Source: Vicinamibacteraceae bacterium
Lineage (GTDB): Bacteria; Acidobacteriota; Thermoanaerobaculia; Multivoradales; Multivoraceae
Direction: 5' to 3'
Length of the DNA: 53,127 nt
Assembly (NCBI GenBank): GCA_012270995.1
Contig: JAAXHG010000024.1
Span: forward strand, 1 to 53,127
A program made the position numbers and the translations under genes. Shown piece by piece: positions 1-7,183 of the stretch. Numbering within the stretch: position 1 is the stretch's first letter; each line of letters opens with the position of its first letter. Under the pieces are notes generated by a model. That model had not been told where the DNA came from. It saw only the letters and a list, made by a program, of their open reading frames with translations, and did not search any database.

Positions 1-25
1 TCTCCACCATCAACCCGGAAGAGCC
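1..25. mobile_element. Terminal inverted repeat of an ISL3-type insertion sequence (body lies left of the window)
   Basis: Positions 3-25 are identical to 2965-2987, which is the end of a second, recognisable ISL3-type remnant. Read on the minus strand the end begins GGCTCTTCCGGG, the style of ISL3-family termini. The repeat points outward to the right, so the element lies to the left, beyond the window. Position 25 is therefore the probable insertion boundary, and coding sequence resumes at once after it. The family assignment comes from the transposase start beside the second copy. Confidence 0.6.
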
Positions 26-27
26 AT

Positions 28-171
28 ACATGTTCTCTGTTCTATTCGACCACAAGTGCTAAGAGAGCCGATGCGGTGCTTCACGAGATGCTGCACATAG
101 CTGGCAAAAAGCACAGTAATTTCGGGGGTGCAGGACCTTTTCATGCGGCGGTTATGGCCGCATGTCCGTAA
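28..171 (+). pseudogene. 3' fragment of a gene with an HExxH motif, cut by the IS end
   Basis: An open frame runs from the IS boundary to the TAA at 169-171, about 47 codons. It contains HEMLH (82-96), a zinc-metallopeptidase-like HExxH, in the local context VLHEMLHIAGKKHS, and ends in AACP. No start codon of its own is apparent. The IS end at 25 interrupts it directly, so it reads as the C-terminus of a larger protein. The ending resembles C-terminal HExxH tips of large secreted or polymorphic-toxin-like proteins, but that is only a resemblance. The stop overlaps the Shine-Dalgarno of the next gene, so the two were probably co-transcribed. Confidence 0.5.
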
Positions 172-178
172 AAGGAGG
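171..178 (+). promoter_or_regulatory. Shine-Dalgarno fixing the start of the downstream secreted protein
   Basis: AAAGGAGG at 171-178 lies 7 nt before the ATG at 186. This favours that ATG over the in-frame ATG at 162, which lies upstream of the site and would put eight extra residues before the signal peptide. Confidence 0.75.
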
Positions 179-185
179 ACATCAA

Positions 186-1436
186 ATGTCGAGACGGATC
201 ACTATGGCTCTGGCCGGCCCCATCGTTGCTGGTGCCGTGCTCTTGCCGGCGAGACCGCTGTCAGGCCAGTCGGAGGTCGAGACCATCCACAGTAGCGAGT
301 ACGGCACCACCGTCAGGTTCCGCGACGAAGATGGCGTTCTGGTCGAGCGCTTTCTGTCGCCGGGCGGGCACGGCACTATCCCGTTTATATCGGACAGGTT
401 TCTTGACGACGACGGCGACATGGTGAGAAAGGAGACCCGCTATCGGGACGGCAGACGCTTGACGGAGCACTTCGCCTATGTCCGACCCTTGCCTGATGGG
501 GGCAAGAGTCTCTTTGCTCGCGCACGCAATATGAGCCGGGAGAAGAAGGACGACTTCCTTTCCCGCTTGCCGCCACCACCCATAACGTCTCAGAACCTGC
601 GTCGAGGTCAGTCGCACCCTGCCGACGAGACCCCTCTGGATTCTGGTCATCCTTGGGGACATCACTGGAAGGAGAGCGCCGACGGCGTTACGCTGACAAC
701 CTTCCGGCTGCTCCACCAGGAGATCGAGGTCGAGTCAGTGCGCTTGGATGAGAGCTGGCTCCGGCTCTCGGATAGTCGTGGGGGGGTGCGTTACGATCAC
801 TACACGGAAACCGCGACTCTTGAGCGTCCTGAAGAAGGAGGTCACTCCCCACCGCTTCGGGCGGTGGCCTCGCAGGACGCTTTGGGTCGGATCGTCCAAG
901 TGGTCACGAACGACGAGGGCTACCCGATCGAGACCTGGTACGGTGAAACTCTGGTAGCTCGTTACCACTATGCACATGTTGACGGCGTGCTCCCGCTGCC
1001 CCCTTGGGGGGGGCTCGGTGACTTCTGGGTCGAGTTGATCGACGCCAGAACCAACCGTCTGCTTCTGGATTCACGGGCACTCCCCGTCACGTCGGCCAAG
1101 CCGATCTTCAGTGCGTTGGGCGAGACTGGCTTGGAGGACGGGTTGATCCAGTCTGTAGGTGACGATCTTTTTGCCGTCGTCACCGTCGACGAAACCCCAT
1201 TCCATAGCGGAGGTTACGCACTTCTACCCTTGGGGGAGGAGCCGATGTGGCGAACGATTCAGGCGGCTGGCACCGAGGCACCGGAGTTGCGTTCTCTGGT
1301 GCACTACACCGACGACCGCCTCAGGATCGAGTTCCGGTTCGACCACGCCGAGCTGGTCGTGGAAGCACCTCGGCGCGGTTCTTCCCCAATCAAGGTCACT
1401 TGGCCGCAGGACATCGTCCTGCCCCTCCTCAAATAG
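186..1436 (+). CDS. Secreted protein of unknown function with a YD-repeat-like segment
   Basis: 416 residues. The first ~29 form a Sec signal peptide (basic MSRR, then a hydrophobic core, then LSGQS). The mature part has no enzyme motif I recognise. Around residues 240-265 it reads DALGRIVQVVTNDEGYP then ETWYGETLVARYHY, the cadence of RHS/YD repeats, though only one or two units are visible. The start is set by the strong Shine-Dalgarno at 171-178. It directly follows the IS-truncated HExxH gene and may have been its operon partner, for example an accessory or immunity-type protein; that is speculation. Its 3' end overlaps the convergent recombinase gene by 8 bp. Origin in an accessory region is likely. 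Confidence 0.7.
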   Translation: MSRRITMALAGPIVAGAVLLPARPLSGQSEVETIHSSEYGTTVRFRDEDGVLVERFLSPGGHGTIPFISDRFLDDDGDMVRKETRYRDGRRLTEHFAYVRPLPDGGKSLFARARNMSREKKDDFLSRLPPPPITSQNLRRGQSHPADETPLDSGHPWGHHWKESADGVTLTTFRLLHQEIEVESVRLDESWLRLSDSRGGVRYDHYTETATLERPEEGGHSPPLRAVASQDALGRIVQVVTNDEGYPIETWYGETLVARYHYAHVDGVLPLPPWGGLGDFWVELIDARTNRLLLDSRALPVTSAKPIFSALGETGLEDGLIQSVGDDLFAVVTVDETPFHSGGYALLPLGEEPMWRTIQAAGTEAPELRSLVHYTDDRLRIEFRFDHAELVVEAPRRGSSPIKVTWPQDIVLPLLK

Positions 1437-2070
1437 CCGCTCGCTCGCCCGCCCCGTAGCGGAGTCTGGCGACCGCGCCGCGTCCTGCCAACTGTCCCTG
1501 CGCGTAGTGGGCCGGCATGGCCGGCGACTGCCACCGCCCGGCGTTCATCAACTCGGTTAGCTCCTCTCCGGCGGCGGCGAGGTCCTGCGCGGACCCGACC
1601 CGCGCCGAGTGACCGGAGATGCGGCCCTCGACCCCGGCGGCTTCCGCCCGCCGCCGGAGCACTCGGCGCACGGTGCGGCCCGTGAGCGCGTCCGCGCCGA
1701 CGGTGTTCGAGCGGCCCCAGACCCGGCGGAACAGCGGACCCTCGGCGACGTTGCCGGCTGCCCGCCACTTCCGTACCGCCAGCATCGTCGGCGCGCCGAG
1801 GTAGAGCGTTGCGCCCTTGCCGTCCTGGTCCGTCTTCGAGCGGCGTACCGTGAGCCTGCCGCTTCCATCCTCGGCGGTCTCGACATCCTCGACTCGCACG
1901 GCGGCGACTTCGGAGACCCGTAGCAGCGCGTCGCTGGCGACCCGGACTAGTGCGGCGTCCCTGAGGCCGACCAGCGTACCGTCGGCGGCGGCGTAGTCGG
2001 CGATGCGTTGCGCGTCCTGCCGCGTGAGCGCCGTTCCGTTCGTGTCGAGCTTGGCGAGTGTCTGAGTCAT
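1429..2070 (-). CDS. Tyrosine recombinase consisting of the catalytic domain only
   Basis: 213 residues. The tyrosine recombinase catalytic set is complete: R51 (in ALLRVSEVAAV), K79 (RRSKTD), H154-x-x-R157 (GHSARVG), W180 (GRWQSP) and nucleophile Y189 (MPAHY). The start is the ATG at 2070, preceded by GAAGGGGAG about 10 nt upstream. The frame stays open for 84 more codons upstream, but that part does not resemble a core-binding domain. Phage and integron integrases normally carry an N-terminal SAM-like DNA-binding domain of about 100 residues, which is absent here. It may rely on a partner protein, recognise a structured site, or be a truncated but intact-looking remnant. A nested inverted repeat lies about 115 bp upstream at 2186-2274. 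Confidence 0.85.
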   Translation of the reverse strand: MTQTLAKLDTNGTALTRQDAQRIADYAAADGTLVGLRDAALVRVASDALLRVSEVAAVRVEDVETAEDGSGRLTVRRSKTDQDGKGATLYLGAPTMLAVRKWRAAGNVAEGPLFRRVWGRSNTVGADALTGRTVRRVLRRRAEAAGVEGRISGHSARVGSAQDLAAAGEELTELMNAGRWQSPAMPAHYAQGQLAGRGAVARLRYGAGERAAI

Positions 2071-2185
2071 TGTCCGGTCTCCCCTTCCGTCCTGTTCGTC
2101 CGATAACTCCAATTGTCGGACATAGTTTCGGGCGAAACGAGACCCGTGCAACCCGGGAGAGCCGCTGCGCGGCGCTGGAGACGCC

Positions 2186-2274
2186 CTGAGCGGCCCGGGA
2201 AGGGCCGTTTCCGGAATCGAAGGGCCTACGGGGGGGTCGTTTTCAGGCCTTCGACGCGCTCCCGGGCCGCTGAG
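2186..2274. repeat. Nested inverted repeat (foldable ~89-bp element) upstream of the tyrosine recombinase
   Basis: The outer arms CTGAGCGGCCCGGGA (2186-2200) and TCCCGGGCCGCTGAG (2260-2274) are complementary at 14 of 15 positions. The inner arms TCGAAGGGCCT (2217-2227) and AGGCCTTCGA (2245-2254) pair with one bulged G around a 17-nt loop. As a single strand the segment would form a long interrupted hairpin. It sits between the recombinase and the coiled-coil gene, in a stretch (2071-2343) with no gene that I can support. It could be a recombination site, a mobile-element tip, or a bidirectional terminator-like structure. Confidence 0.55.
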
Positions 2275-2343
2275 AGCCTCAGAGGGGCTATCGGCTCCAC
2301 TCGATCTCATGGCTGCGGCCACGGGCGGCCCGCCGCAACCGGC

Positions 2344-2616
2344 TCACCGTCCGCGCAACGCCCGGACGATTGCGTTCATGTCGGCTTCGAGCTGCGCGTA
2401 GGACGCCGCGAACTTCTCGTACTCGGCCAGCAAGATGCCGACGCTGGTCTTGAGCTCCTCGACGGAGGTGGCCAAGGCTTCGCGCTCCGCGGCCCACTGC
2501 CGCCGCTCCTTCGCGTGCTGCTCGGCCAAGGCTTCGGAGCGCGCGACCAGCTGCTCGGAGTGCGCGGTGAGCTCGCGCAAGGTGAACGCCATCCGGCGTT
2601 CGATCTCGGTCCCCAT
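2344..2616 (-). CDS. Small coiled-coil protein of unknown function
   Basis: 90 residues, almost entirely helical and charged, with heptad-like spacing of Leu/Ala through residues 10-80 (HSEQLVARSEALAEQH, then TSVEELKTSVGILLAEYEKF). No signal peptide or membrane segment. The start ATG at 2616 is preceded by GGTGGAG. A 22-codon frame starting MLNRRIDG ends just before this gene and could be a leader or a remnant. It lies between a recombinase and an ISL3 remnant, so it is probably mobile-element cargo. Small coiled-coil genes beside transposases are common, but I cannot name this one. Confidence 0.5.
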   Translation of the reverse strand: MGTEIERRMAFTLRELTAHSEQLVARSEALAEQHAKERRQWAAEREALATSVEELKTSVGILLAEYEKFAASYAQLEADMNAIVRALRGR

Positions 2617-2733
2617 CGGTCACTCCACCGGCGGCGGCGCCGGAGGCACCAGGGCGGCGGTCCGGCCGTCGATCCGCCGGTTCAGCATCTCGGTCCCTAG
2701 TGTCCCGTCTCTGCCATGAGTTTACAGCGATTG

Positions 2734-2746
2734 ATCTTGTCAAGAT
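2734..2746. promoter_or_regulatory. 13-bp dyad containing a TTGACA-like hexamer
   Basis: ATCTTG-T-CAAGAT is a perfect 6-bp dyad around one base. Read on the minus strand it contains TTGACA, a consensus -35 hexamer, about 120 bp upstream of the coiled-coil gene. A well-spaced -10 is not evident (TAAACT follows at 13 bp). The segment is less GC-rich than its surroundings. It may be an operator or promoter of the small gene, or chance. Confidence 0.2.
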
Positions 2747-2788
2747 GTCATTGGGCTTGGCCGTCCAGAGAAAGGGGCGCGGGCTTTC

Positions 2789-2947
2789 GTTGCTATGTTC
2801 GCCGCACTCGGGACAACGGTACGACTCGCCGCCGCCCCGGGCCACGAACACCTCCACCTCCCCGGACTCAAGCCGCAGCTCGACGCCCGTCACCTCCCAA
2901 GGGCTCTCGATACCCAGAATCCGACCGTACAAGTCTGTGTCGCGCAT
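2789..2947 (-). pseudogene. N-terminal remnant of an ISL3-family transposase
   Basis: The first ~53 codons start MRDTDLYGRILGIESPW and run through a valine-rich strand into YRCPECGEHSN. This is the usual opening of ISL3 transposases, including the first half of the N-terminal zinc-binding motif (CPEC). After that the homology stops and the frame continues into unrelated sequence; the DDE catalytic domain is missing. The start lies 17 bp inside the IS end at 2965-2987, the normal geometry for this family. Confidence 0.65.
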
Positions 2948-2964
2948 CCCGAGACCCTACGCCA

Positions 2965-2987
2965 TATCCACCATCAACCCGGAAGAG
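2965..2987. mobile_element. Terminal inverted repeat of the truncated ISL3-type element
   Basis: 23 bp identical to positions 3-25 and in the same orientation. On the minus strand it starts GGCTCTTCCGGG and leads into the transposase start. The base after 2987 is the junction with the decayed integrase fragment (3001-3260). The other end of this element is not recognisable in the window, so the IS has been deleted from its 3' side. Confidence 0.65.
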
Positions 2988-3000
2988 CCTTTTCAGCAAG

Positions 3001-3260
3001 CTCCTAGGACCGGAAGGAGTTGAGGAACCCGTGCGGGCTGCAGTCGATCCTGAGGTCGTTCAGCAGCCGACCAAACACCGCCGCCCCGACCGTCTTCCTC
3101 CGGATGCCGGGAAGACGAGACCTCGACCCCGGCCCCACCCAGGCCATCGGCCCGCTCTAGGACCACAAGCGCCGCACTGGAGAGAGGGACCTTCACTAAA
3201 ACCTCGCGCAGGCCCTCGGCCGGCAAGTACTGGCGGTGCTTCCGCTGTCTACGGCCCGCA
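3001..3260 (-). pseudogene. Frameshifted remnant of a phage/P4-type tyrosine integrase, interrupted next to the IS end
   Basis: Three consecutive minus-strand frames give pieces in the order expected for a P4-type integrase catalytic domain: VPLSSAALVVLERA, then GLVFPASGGRR, then VFGRLLNDLRIDCSPHGF and NSFRS. Intact relatives read roughly VPLS..ALEVL, GLVFPS, and PHGFRSSFRDW. At least two frameshifts are needed to join them, and the HxxR arginine is replaced (HGFL). The reading stops beside the ISL3 terminus at 2987, so the IS probably landed in this gene. I see no gene in 3261-3487. Confidence 0.5.
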
Positions 3261-3487
3261 GGCAACACCGCCGCGAGAGTGCTGATCGGGTCGTCCGCCC
3301 GCTAACCGCCACGCTCCACGCCACGACGCCGGTGATCCTCTGGCGGAGCCTCTGCCCGGTCGGCCGCTGACGTCGCGGCAGCAGCACTAGGATCCACTAC
3401 CAAGTCGGCGGTCTGGACCTCGTTGACCCGCACATCTCCGAGACTCGGGAACGCATGGCGCTCGCCCCCCTGTGCCTTGCGCCGCTG

Positions 3488-3493
3488 TACGAT
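3488..3493 (+). promoter_or_regulatory. Candidate -10 element for a leaderless GNAT transcript
   Basis: TACGAT ends 8 nt before the ATG at 3502, and no Shine-Dalgarno lies between. Transcription would start about at the start codon. The same arrangement is seen before several other genes here (10527, 32743, 35590, 46779). Confidence 0.35.
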
Positions 3494-3501
3494 CGCCCAC
3501 C

Positions 3502-4470
3502 ATGCGCAAACGGCTGGCCTCCGGCATCGAGCTCCGGAACGCGAGTTCCGAGGAGGACTACGCGGCGATCGTCCATCTCCAGCGGCGGACCTGGGGCGAC
3601 AGCTTCGACGACGCGGTACCGCCGCCGATGCTGAAGATCTCCCAGAAGATGGGCGGCGTGGTCGCCGGTGCCTACGACGAGGCCGGCCGGATGCTGGGCT
3701 TCATTTACGGCATGAGCGGCTTCCGGTTCGGGCAGCGGGCCCACTGGTCCCACATGCTGGCGGTGACACGGGACGCCCGCGGCCTCGGGCTGGGCCGCGA
3801 GCTCAAGGCGTTCCAGCGGGAGCTCCTGCTGGAACTCGACGTCGAGACGGTGTACTGGACCTACGACCCCCTGGTCGCCCGGAACGCGAACCTCAACCTG
3901 AACCGTCTCGGCGCGCTGCCGGTCGAGTACGTCGAGGACATGTACGGCGAGGACACGGGCAGCATCCTGCACAGTGGACTGGGTACGGACCGCTTCATCG
4001 TCGCCTGGCCGATCGGGAGCGAGCACGTCGCGGGCCTGATGGAAGGCGGCCCGGCGGCCGGACTGACCCGGGGCACACCTCCCTTCCCCGTCGACGAGTC
4101 GCCGGTGGACACCGCCTGGGTCGAGGTGCCGCCAAACATCGGCTCGATCCTGCGCTCCTCGCCGGAGGACGCCGCCGCCTGGCGGCGGCGCACCCGGACG
4201 CAGTTTCAGGAACACCTCGGTAACGGCTACGCGGTGACCGGGTTCACCTGGCAAGTTGTCGGACCAGAGCCGGATGCTGGCCAGAAGGCCGGCGCACCCA
4301 GTGCCACGGCGGCCGGCGGGGACGCCGGCGCACCCGGTGCCACGGCGGCTGGCGGGGACGCCGGCGCACCCGGCGCCGCGGATGCCGGCGGGGGCGCCGG
4401 CGCACCCAGTGTTGCGAACCGGCGCTACTACTACCGGCTCGAGAAGCTCGAAGGAACGCGGGCGCGATGA
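3502..4470 (+). CDS. COG3375-type GNAT acyltransferase with a repeat-expanded C-terminus
   Basis: 322 residues. The GNAT core occupies about residues 8-160, with an acyl-CoA loop at DARGLGLGRELK and the COG3375 hallmark TYDPLVARNANLNLNRLGA followed by YGEDTGSILHSGLGTDRF. I chose the ATG at 3502, which begins at MRKRLASGIEL and follows a -10-like hexamer; an upstream in-frame start is possible. Members of this group transfer an acyl group (succinyl in characterised Geobacillus-type pathways) to amino acids. The next gene, an OSBS/NSAR-type racemase, overlaps by 4 bp (ATGA), supporting a shared N-acyl-amino-acid pathway. Residues ~257-304 are tandem Gly/Ala/Pro repeats (DAGAPGATAAGG) encoded by GCCGGC-rich repeats, after which the protein resumes as RRYYYRLEKL. 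Confidence 0.8.
   Translation: MRKRLASGIELRNASSEEDYAAIVHLQRRTWGDSFDDAVPPPMLKISQKMGGVVAGAYDEAGRMLGFIYGMSGFRFGQRAHWSHMLAVTRDARGLGLGRELKAFQRELLLELDVETVYWTYDPLVARNANLNLNRLGALPVEYVEDMYGEDTGSILHSGLGTDRFIVAWPIGSEHVAGLMEGGPAAGLTRGTPPFPVDESPVDTAWVEVPPNIGSILRSSPEDAAAWRRRTRTQFQEHLGNGYAVTGFTWQVVGPEPDAGQKAGAPSATAAGGDAGAPGATAAGGDAGAPGAADAGGGAGAPSVANRRYYYRLEKLEGTRAR
4273..4413 (+). repeat. Tandem GCCGGC-rich repeats inside the GNAT gene
   Basis: Four units of 33-39 bp, each with a GCCGGC or GCTGGC arm followed by GCCGGCGCACCC. All lengths are multiples of three, so the frame is kept. The segment 4288-4305 has an exact 18-bp reverse-complement match at 47850-47867 downstream of another gene, linking it to the dispersed intergenic repeat family of this genome. 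Confidence 0.8.
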
Positions 4471-5594
4471 GCCTTCAGATCGACTCGATCACCCTGCGTG
4501 AGATCCGCCTGCCCCTGGTCGAACCGTTCCGCATCTCCTCCGGCGTCACGACGACCCGCCGCATCCTGCTGCTGGAGCTGGTCGACGCCGACGGCGCGAG
4601 GGCGTGGTCCGAGTGCGTCGCCGGCGACTTCCCGAACTACTCTCCCGAGAGCATCGACACGGCGACCCTGGCGATTCGCGAGTGGCTGGCGCCCCGCGTG
4701 CTGGGCCGGCGCTTCGAGACGCCCGGCGACGTAGCCGAGGCTCTTGCCGAGGACCTCCGCGGCCACGAGATGGCCCAGGCAGCGATCGAGATGGGGGCCT
4801 GGACGCTGGCTGCGACGAAGGGAGGCCAGAGTCTCTCGGCGGTGCTCGGCGGCACGAGGAAGCGGATCGGCACCGGCATTTCGATCGGCATCCAGAGTTC
4901 GCCCGAGGAACTCGCCGACAAGGCCGAGAAGGCGCTGGCCGAGGGCTACAGGAAGATCAAGCTGAAGATCAAGCCCGGCCAGGATCTCGACTACCTGCAC
5001 GCCGTCCGCGAGCGACTCGGCCCGGACGCGCCACTCATGGCCGACGCGAACAACGCGTACACCCTCGACGACACGGACCACCTCGTCCAACTCGACGACC
5101 TCGACCTGGTGATGGTCGAGCAACCCCTGGCCTGGGACGACGTGGCCCGCCACGCAGAACTACAGAGACGTATGCGCACCCCGATCTGCCTCGACGAATC
5201 GATCACGAACATCGCCCGCGCCGAGGACATGGTCCGGCTCCGAGCCGGTCGGATCGTCAACATCAAGCCGGGCCGCGTCGCCGGGTTCACGGCGTCAAAG
5301 GCCATCCACGACCTCTGCGAGGTGAACGACATCCCGGTCTGGTGCGGCGGCATGCTGGAGAGCGGCATCGGCCGTGCCTACAACGTCGCCCTGGCTTCGC
5401 TGCCGAACTTCACGATCCCCGGCGACGTGAGCCCCAGCAACCGGTACTGGGCGCGAGACATCGTGTCGCCGGAGTGGACGATGGACGGCGACGGCTGGGT
5501 CGACGTGCCGGACGACCCCGGCCTCGGCGTCGAGGTCGACCGTGAACGGATCGAGGCTCTGATGGTGCAGCGGGAGACGCTGCGGGCGAAATAG
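4467..5594 (+). CDS. menC: o-Succinylbenzoate synthase / N-succinylamino-acid racemase family protein (enolase superfamily)
   Basis: 375 residues, full length. Enolase-superfamily residues are all in place: K165-L-K167 (the KxK acid/base pair), metal ligands D193, E218 and D243, and K267 in NIKPGR. This pattern defines the OSBS/NSAR subgroup, which either makes o-succinylbenzoate for menaquinone or racemises N-succinylamino acids; many members do both. No other men gene lies in the window, while the overlapping upstream gene is a COG3375 GNAT. By analogy with the Geobacillus-type route (GNAT succinyltransferase, NSAR, desuccinylase), the racemase role is at least as likely. The symbol is a family label. 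Its end is 15 bp from the convergent SDR gene. Confidence 0.85.
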   Translation: MSLQIDSITLREIRLPLVEPFRISSGVTTTRRILLLELVDADGARAWSECVAGDFPNYSPESIDTATLAIREWLAPRVLGRRFETPGDVAEALAEDLRGHEMAQAAIEMGAWTLAATKGGQSLSAVLGGTRKRIGTGISIGIQSSPEELADKAEKALAEGYRKIKLKIKPGQDLDYLHAVRERLGPDAPLMADANNAYTLDDTDHLVQLDDLDLVMVEQPLAWDDVARHAELQRRMRTPICLDESITNIARAEDMVRLRAGRIVNIKPGRVAGFTASKAIHDLCEVNDIPVWCGGMLESGIGRAYNVALASLPNFTIPGDVSPSNRYWARDIVSPEWTMDGDGWVDVPDDPGLGVEVDRERIEALMVQRETLRAK

Positions 5595-5609
5595 CGGCGG
5601 AACGCCCGC

Positions 5610-6371
5610 TCAGAGGCTCCAGCCGCCGTCCACCGTCACCGTATGGCCGGTGACGAACACGTTGCGCTCGATCAGGGCGACGATCGCGTCGGCGCAGGTC
5701 TCGGGAGTCGCGACGCCCCTGAGCGGCGCGCCCGCGCTCACGTGCTGCAGAGCCTCCTCGTAGGTCTCGTCGCCGAGCCCGCCGCGCAGCCAGCGGCCCT
5801 CGATGAAGCCCGGGGCGATCGTGTTGACCCGGATCTCGGGGCCGAGCACGCGCGCCAGCGACTTCGTCATCACGATGACCGCGGCTTTCGACGCGGCATA
5901 GGGGATGCAACTGCCGCCGCCGCCGATTCCGGCCACCGAGGCGACGTTGACCACGGCGCCCTCGCCCGCCGCCTTCATGTGCGGCGCGGCCGCCCGCGTG
6001 CAGTTGAAGACGCCGCGCAGGTTGGCGCCGAGAATGTCGTCCCAGACCTCGTCCGTCACGCCTTCCAGGTCGTCGTGCGCGATGAAGTGGGTCATCCCCG
6101 CGTTGTTGACGAGGACGTGGAGCGCGCCGAAGGCTTCGACGGCTGATGCGATAAGACGCCGGCAGTCGGCGTCCTTCCGCACGTCGGCCTGGACCGCGAT
6201 GGCCTTGCCGCCACACTCCCGAATGCCGTCCACGATCCGCTCCGCGGCTTCGGCGCCGCTGTGGTAGTTGGCGACCACCGACGCGCCCAAGCTAGCCAGC
6301 AGTTCGGCCGTCGCCTCGCCAACACCCGAGGACGAGCCGGTGACAACGGCGATCTTGCCTTCGATCTCCAC
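5610..6371 (-). CDS. SDR-family 3-oxoacyl-ACP/CoA reductase-like oxidoreductase
   Basis: 253 residues, classical short-chain dehydrogenase. The NAD(P)-binding loop is T11-GSSSGVG, the structural motif NNAG is at 89-92, and the catalytic set is S145, Y158 and K162 (YAASK). The sequence is closest in style to FabG-type reductases. It is 20 bp downstream of the enoyl-CoA hydratase gene on the same strand, so the two probably form an operon acting on acyl-CoA substrates (hydration of an enoyl group, then oxidation/reduction at C3). The exact substrate cannot be read from the sequence. Confidence 0.85.
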   Translation of the reverse strand: MEIEGKIAVVTGSSSGVGEATAELLASLGASVVANYHSGAEAAERIVDGIRECGGKAIAVQADVRKDADCRRLIASAVEAFGALHVLVNNAGMTHFIAHDDLEGVTDEVWDDILGANLRGVFNCTRAAAPHMKAAGEGAVVNVASVAGIGGGGSCIPYAASKAAVIVMTKSLARVLGPEIRVNTIAPGFIEGRWLRGGLGDETYEEALQHVSAGAPLRGVATPETCADAIVALIERNVFVTGHTVTVDGGWSL

Positions 6372-6391
6372 GGACCGGGCGCCCTTGCGGC

Positions 6392-7183
6392 CTAGCGACC
6401 CTTCCAGTTCGGCGGTCGCTTCTCAGAGAACGCCCTCGGACCCTCGATCAGGTCCTCCGACTGGTTCATCTGCGCCGTCCACGGGAAGATGGAACCCGCT
6501 GCCTGCTCGAGCGCCATGCCGAGACCCTTGTTCGCGGCTTCCTTGCTGGCGCGCACCGATAGCGGCGCGCACTCCAGGATCTGCGCCGCCCAGGCCCGGG
6601 CCCGGTCGAGCAACTCGTCGTGAGCGCAGACCTCGTTGACGATTCCCAGTTCCTTCGCCTCCTGCGGCGTGATGTGGCGGCCGGTCAGCAGCATGCCCAT
6701 CGCCTGGTGGTAGGGAATCTGCCGCGGCAGTCGGTGAACGCCCAAGGCTCCCGCCATCAGGCCGACCCGGGGCTCGGGCAGTCCGAAGGTCGCCTTCTCG
6801 GAGGTGATGATGATGTCGCAGGCCAACACCAGCTCGAAGCCGCCGCCGAGGGCGAAGCCGTTGACCGCCGCGATCATCGGCTTGTGCAGGTCGAAGCGGG
6901 CCGTGATGCCGCCGAAACCGCCTCGCACGCCCTTCATCCCGGCACGCACGACCTTGCTGCCGTGCTCGGCCTGGTACTTCAGGTCGTTGCCGGCCGAGAA
7001 CGCGCGGTCGCCGGCGCCGGTGAGGATCGCCACCCAAGCGTCATCGTCGGCCGCGAAGTCGTTGAACACCGAGTCGAGCTCCTGGCTCGTCGGCGGGTGG
7101 ATCGCGTTCATGCGCTCCGGCCGGTTGAGGGTCACTTCCCAGACGTGGTCGTTCTTCTCGACCTGGAGAAACTCGTAGCTCAC
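6392..7183 (-). CDS. Enoyl-CoA hydratase/isomerase family protein
   Basis: 263 residues with a full crotonase fold. The oxyanion-hole segments are AFSAGNDL (61-68) and ALGGGFELVLACD. Both catalytic glutamates of true hydratases are present, E117 (GGGFE) and E137 (GLPEPRVG), so hydratase activity is plausible. It heads the two-gene operon with the SDR. A beta-oxidation-like role on short or branched acyl-CoA is inferred. The 136-bp gap to the divergent gene at 7320 holds both promoters. Confidence 0.85.
   Translation of the reverse strand: MSYEFLQVEKNDHVWEVTLNRPERMNAIHPPTSQELDSVFNDFAADDDAWVAILTGAGDRAFSAGNDLKYQAEHGSKVVRAGMKGVRGGFGGITARFDLHKPMIAAVNGFALGGGFELVLACDIIITSEKATFGLPEPRVGLMAGALGVHRLPRQIPYHQAMGMLLTGRHITPQEAKELGIVNEVCAHDELLDRARAWAAQILECAPLSVRASKEAANKGLGMALEQAAGSIFPWTAQMNQSEDLIEGPRAFSEKRPPNWKGR

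Noticed and set aside
3261..3487. Coding frames between the integrase remnant and the GNAT gene
   Set aside because: Short frames in several phases with no start signal or recognisable family; treated as decayed or non-coding.
4273..4413. Possible CRISPR array in the GNAT gene
   Set aside because: Units are contiguous, without unique spacers, and are translated in frame.
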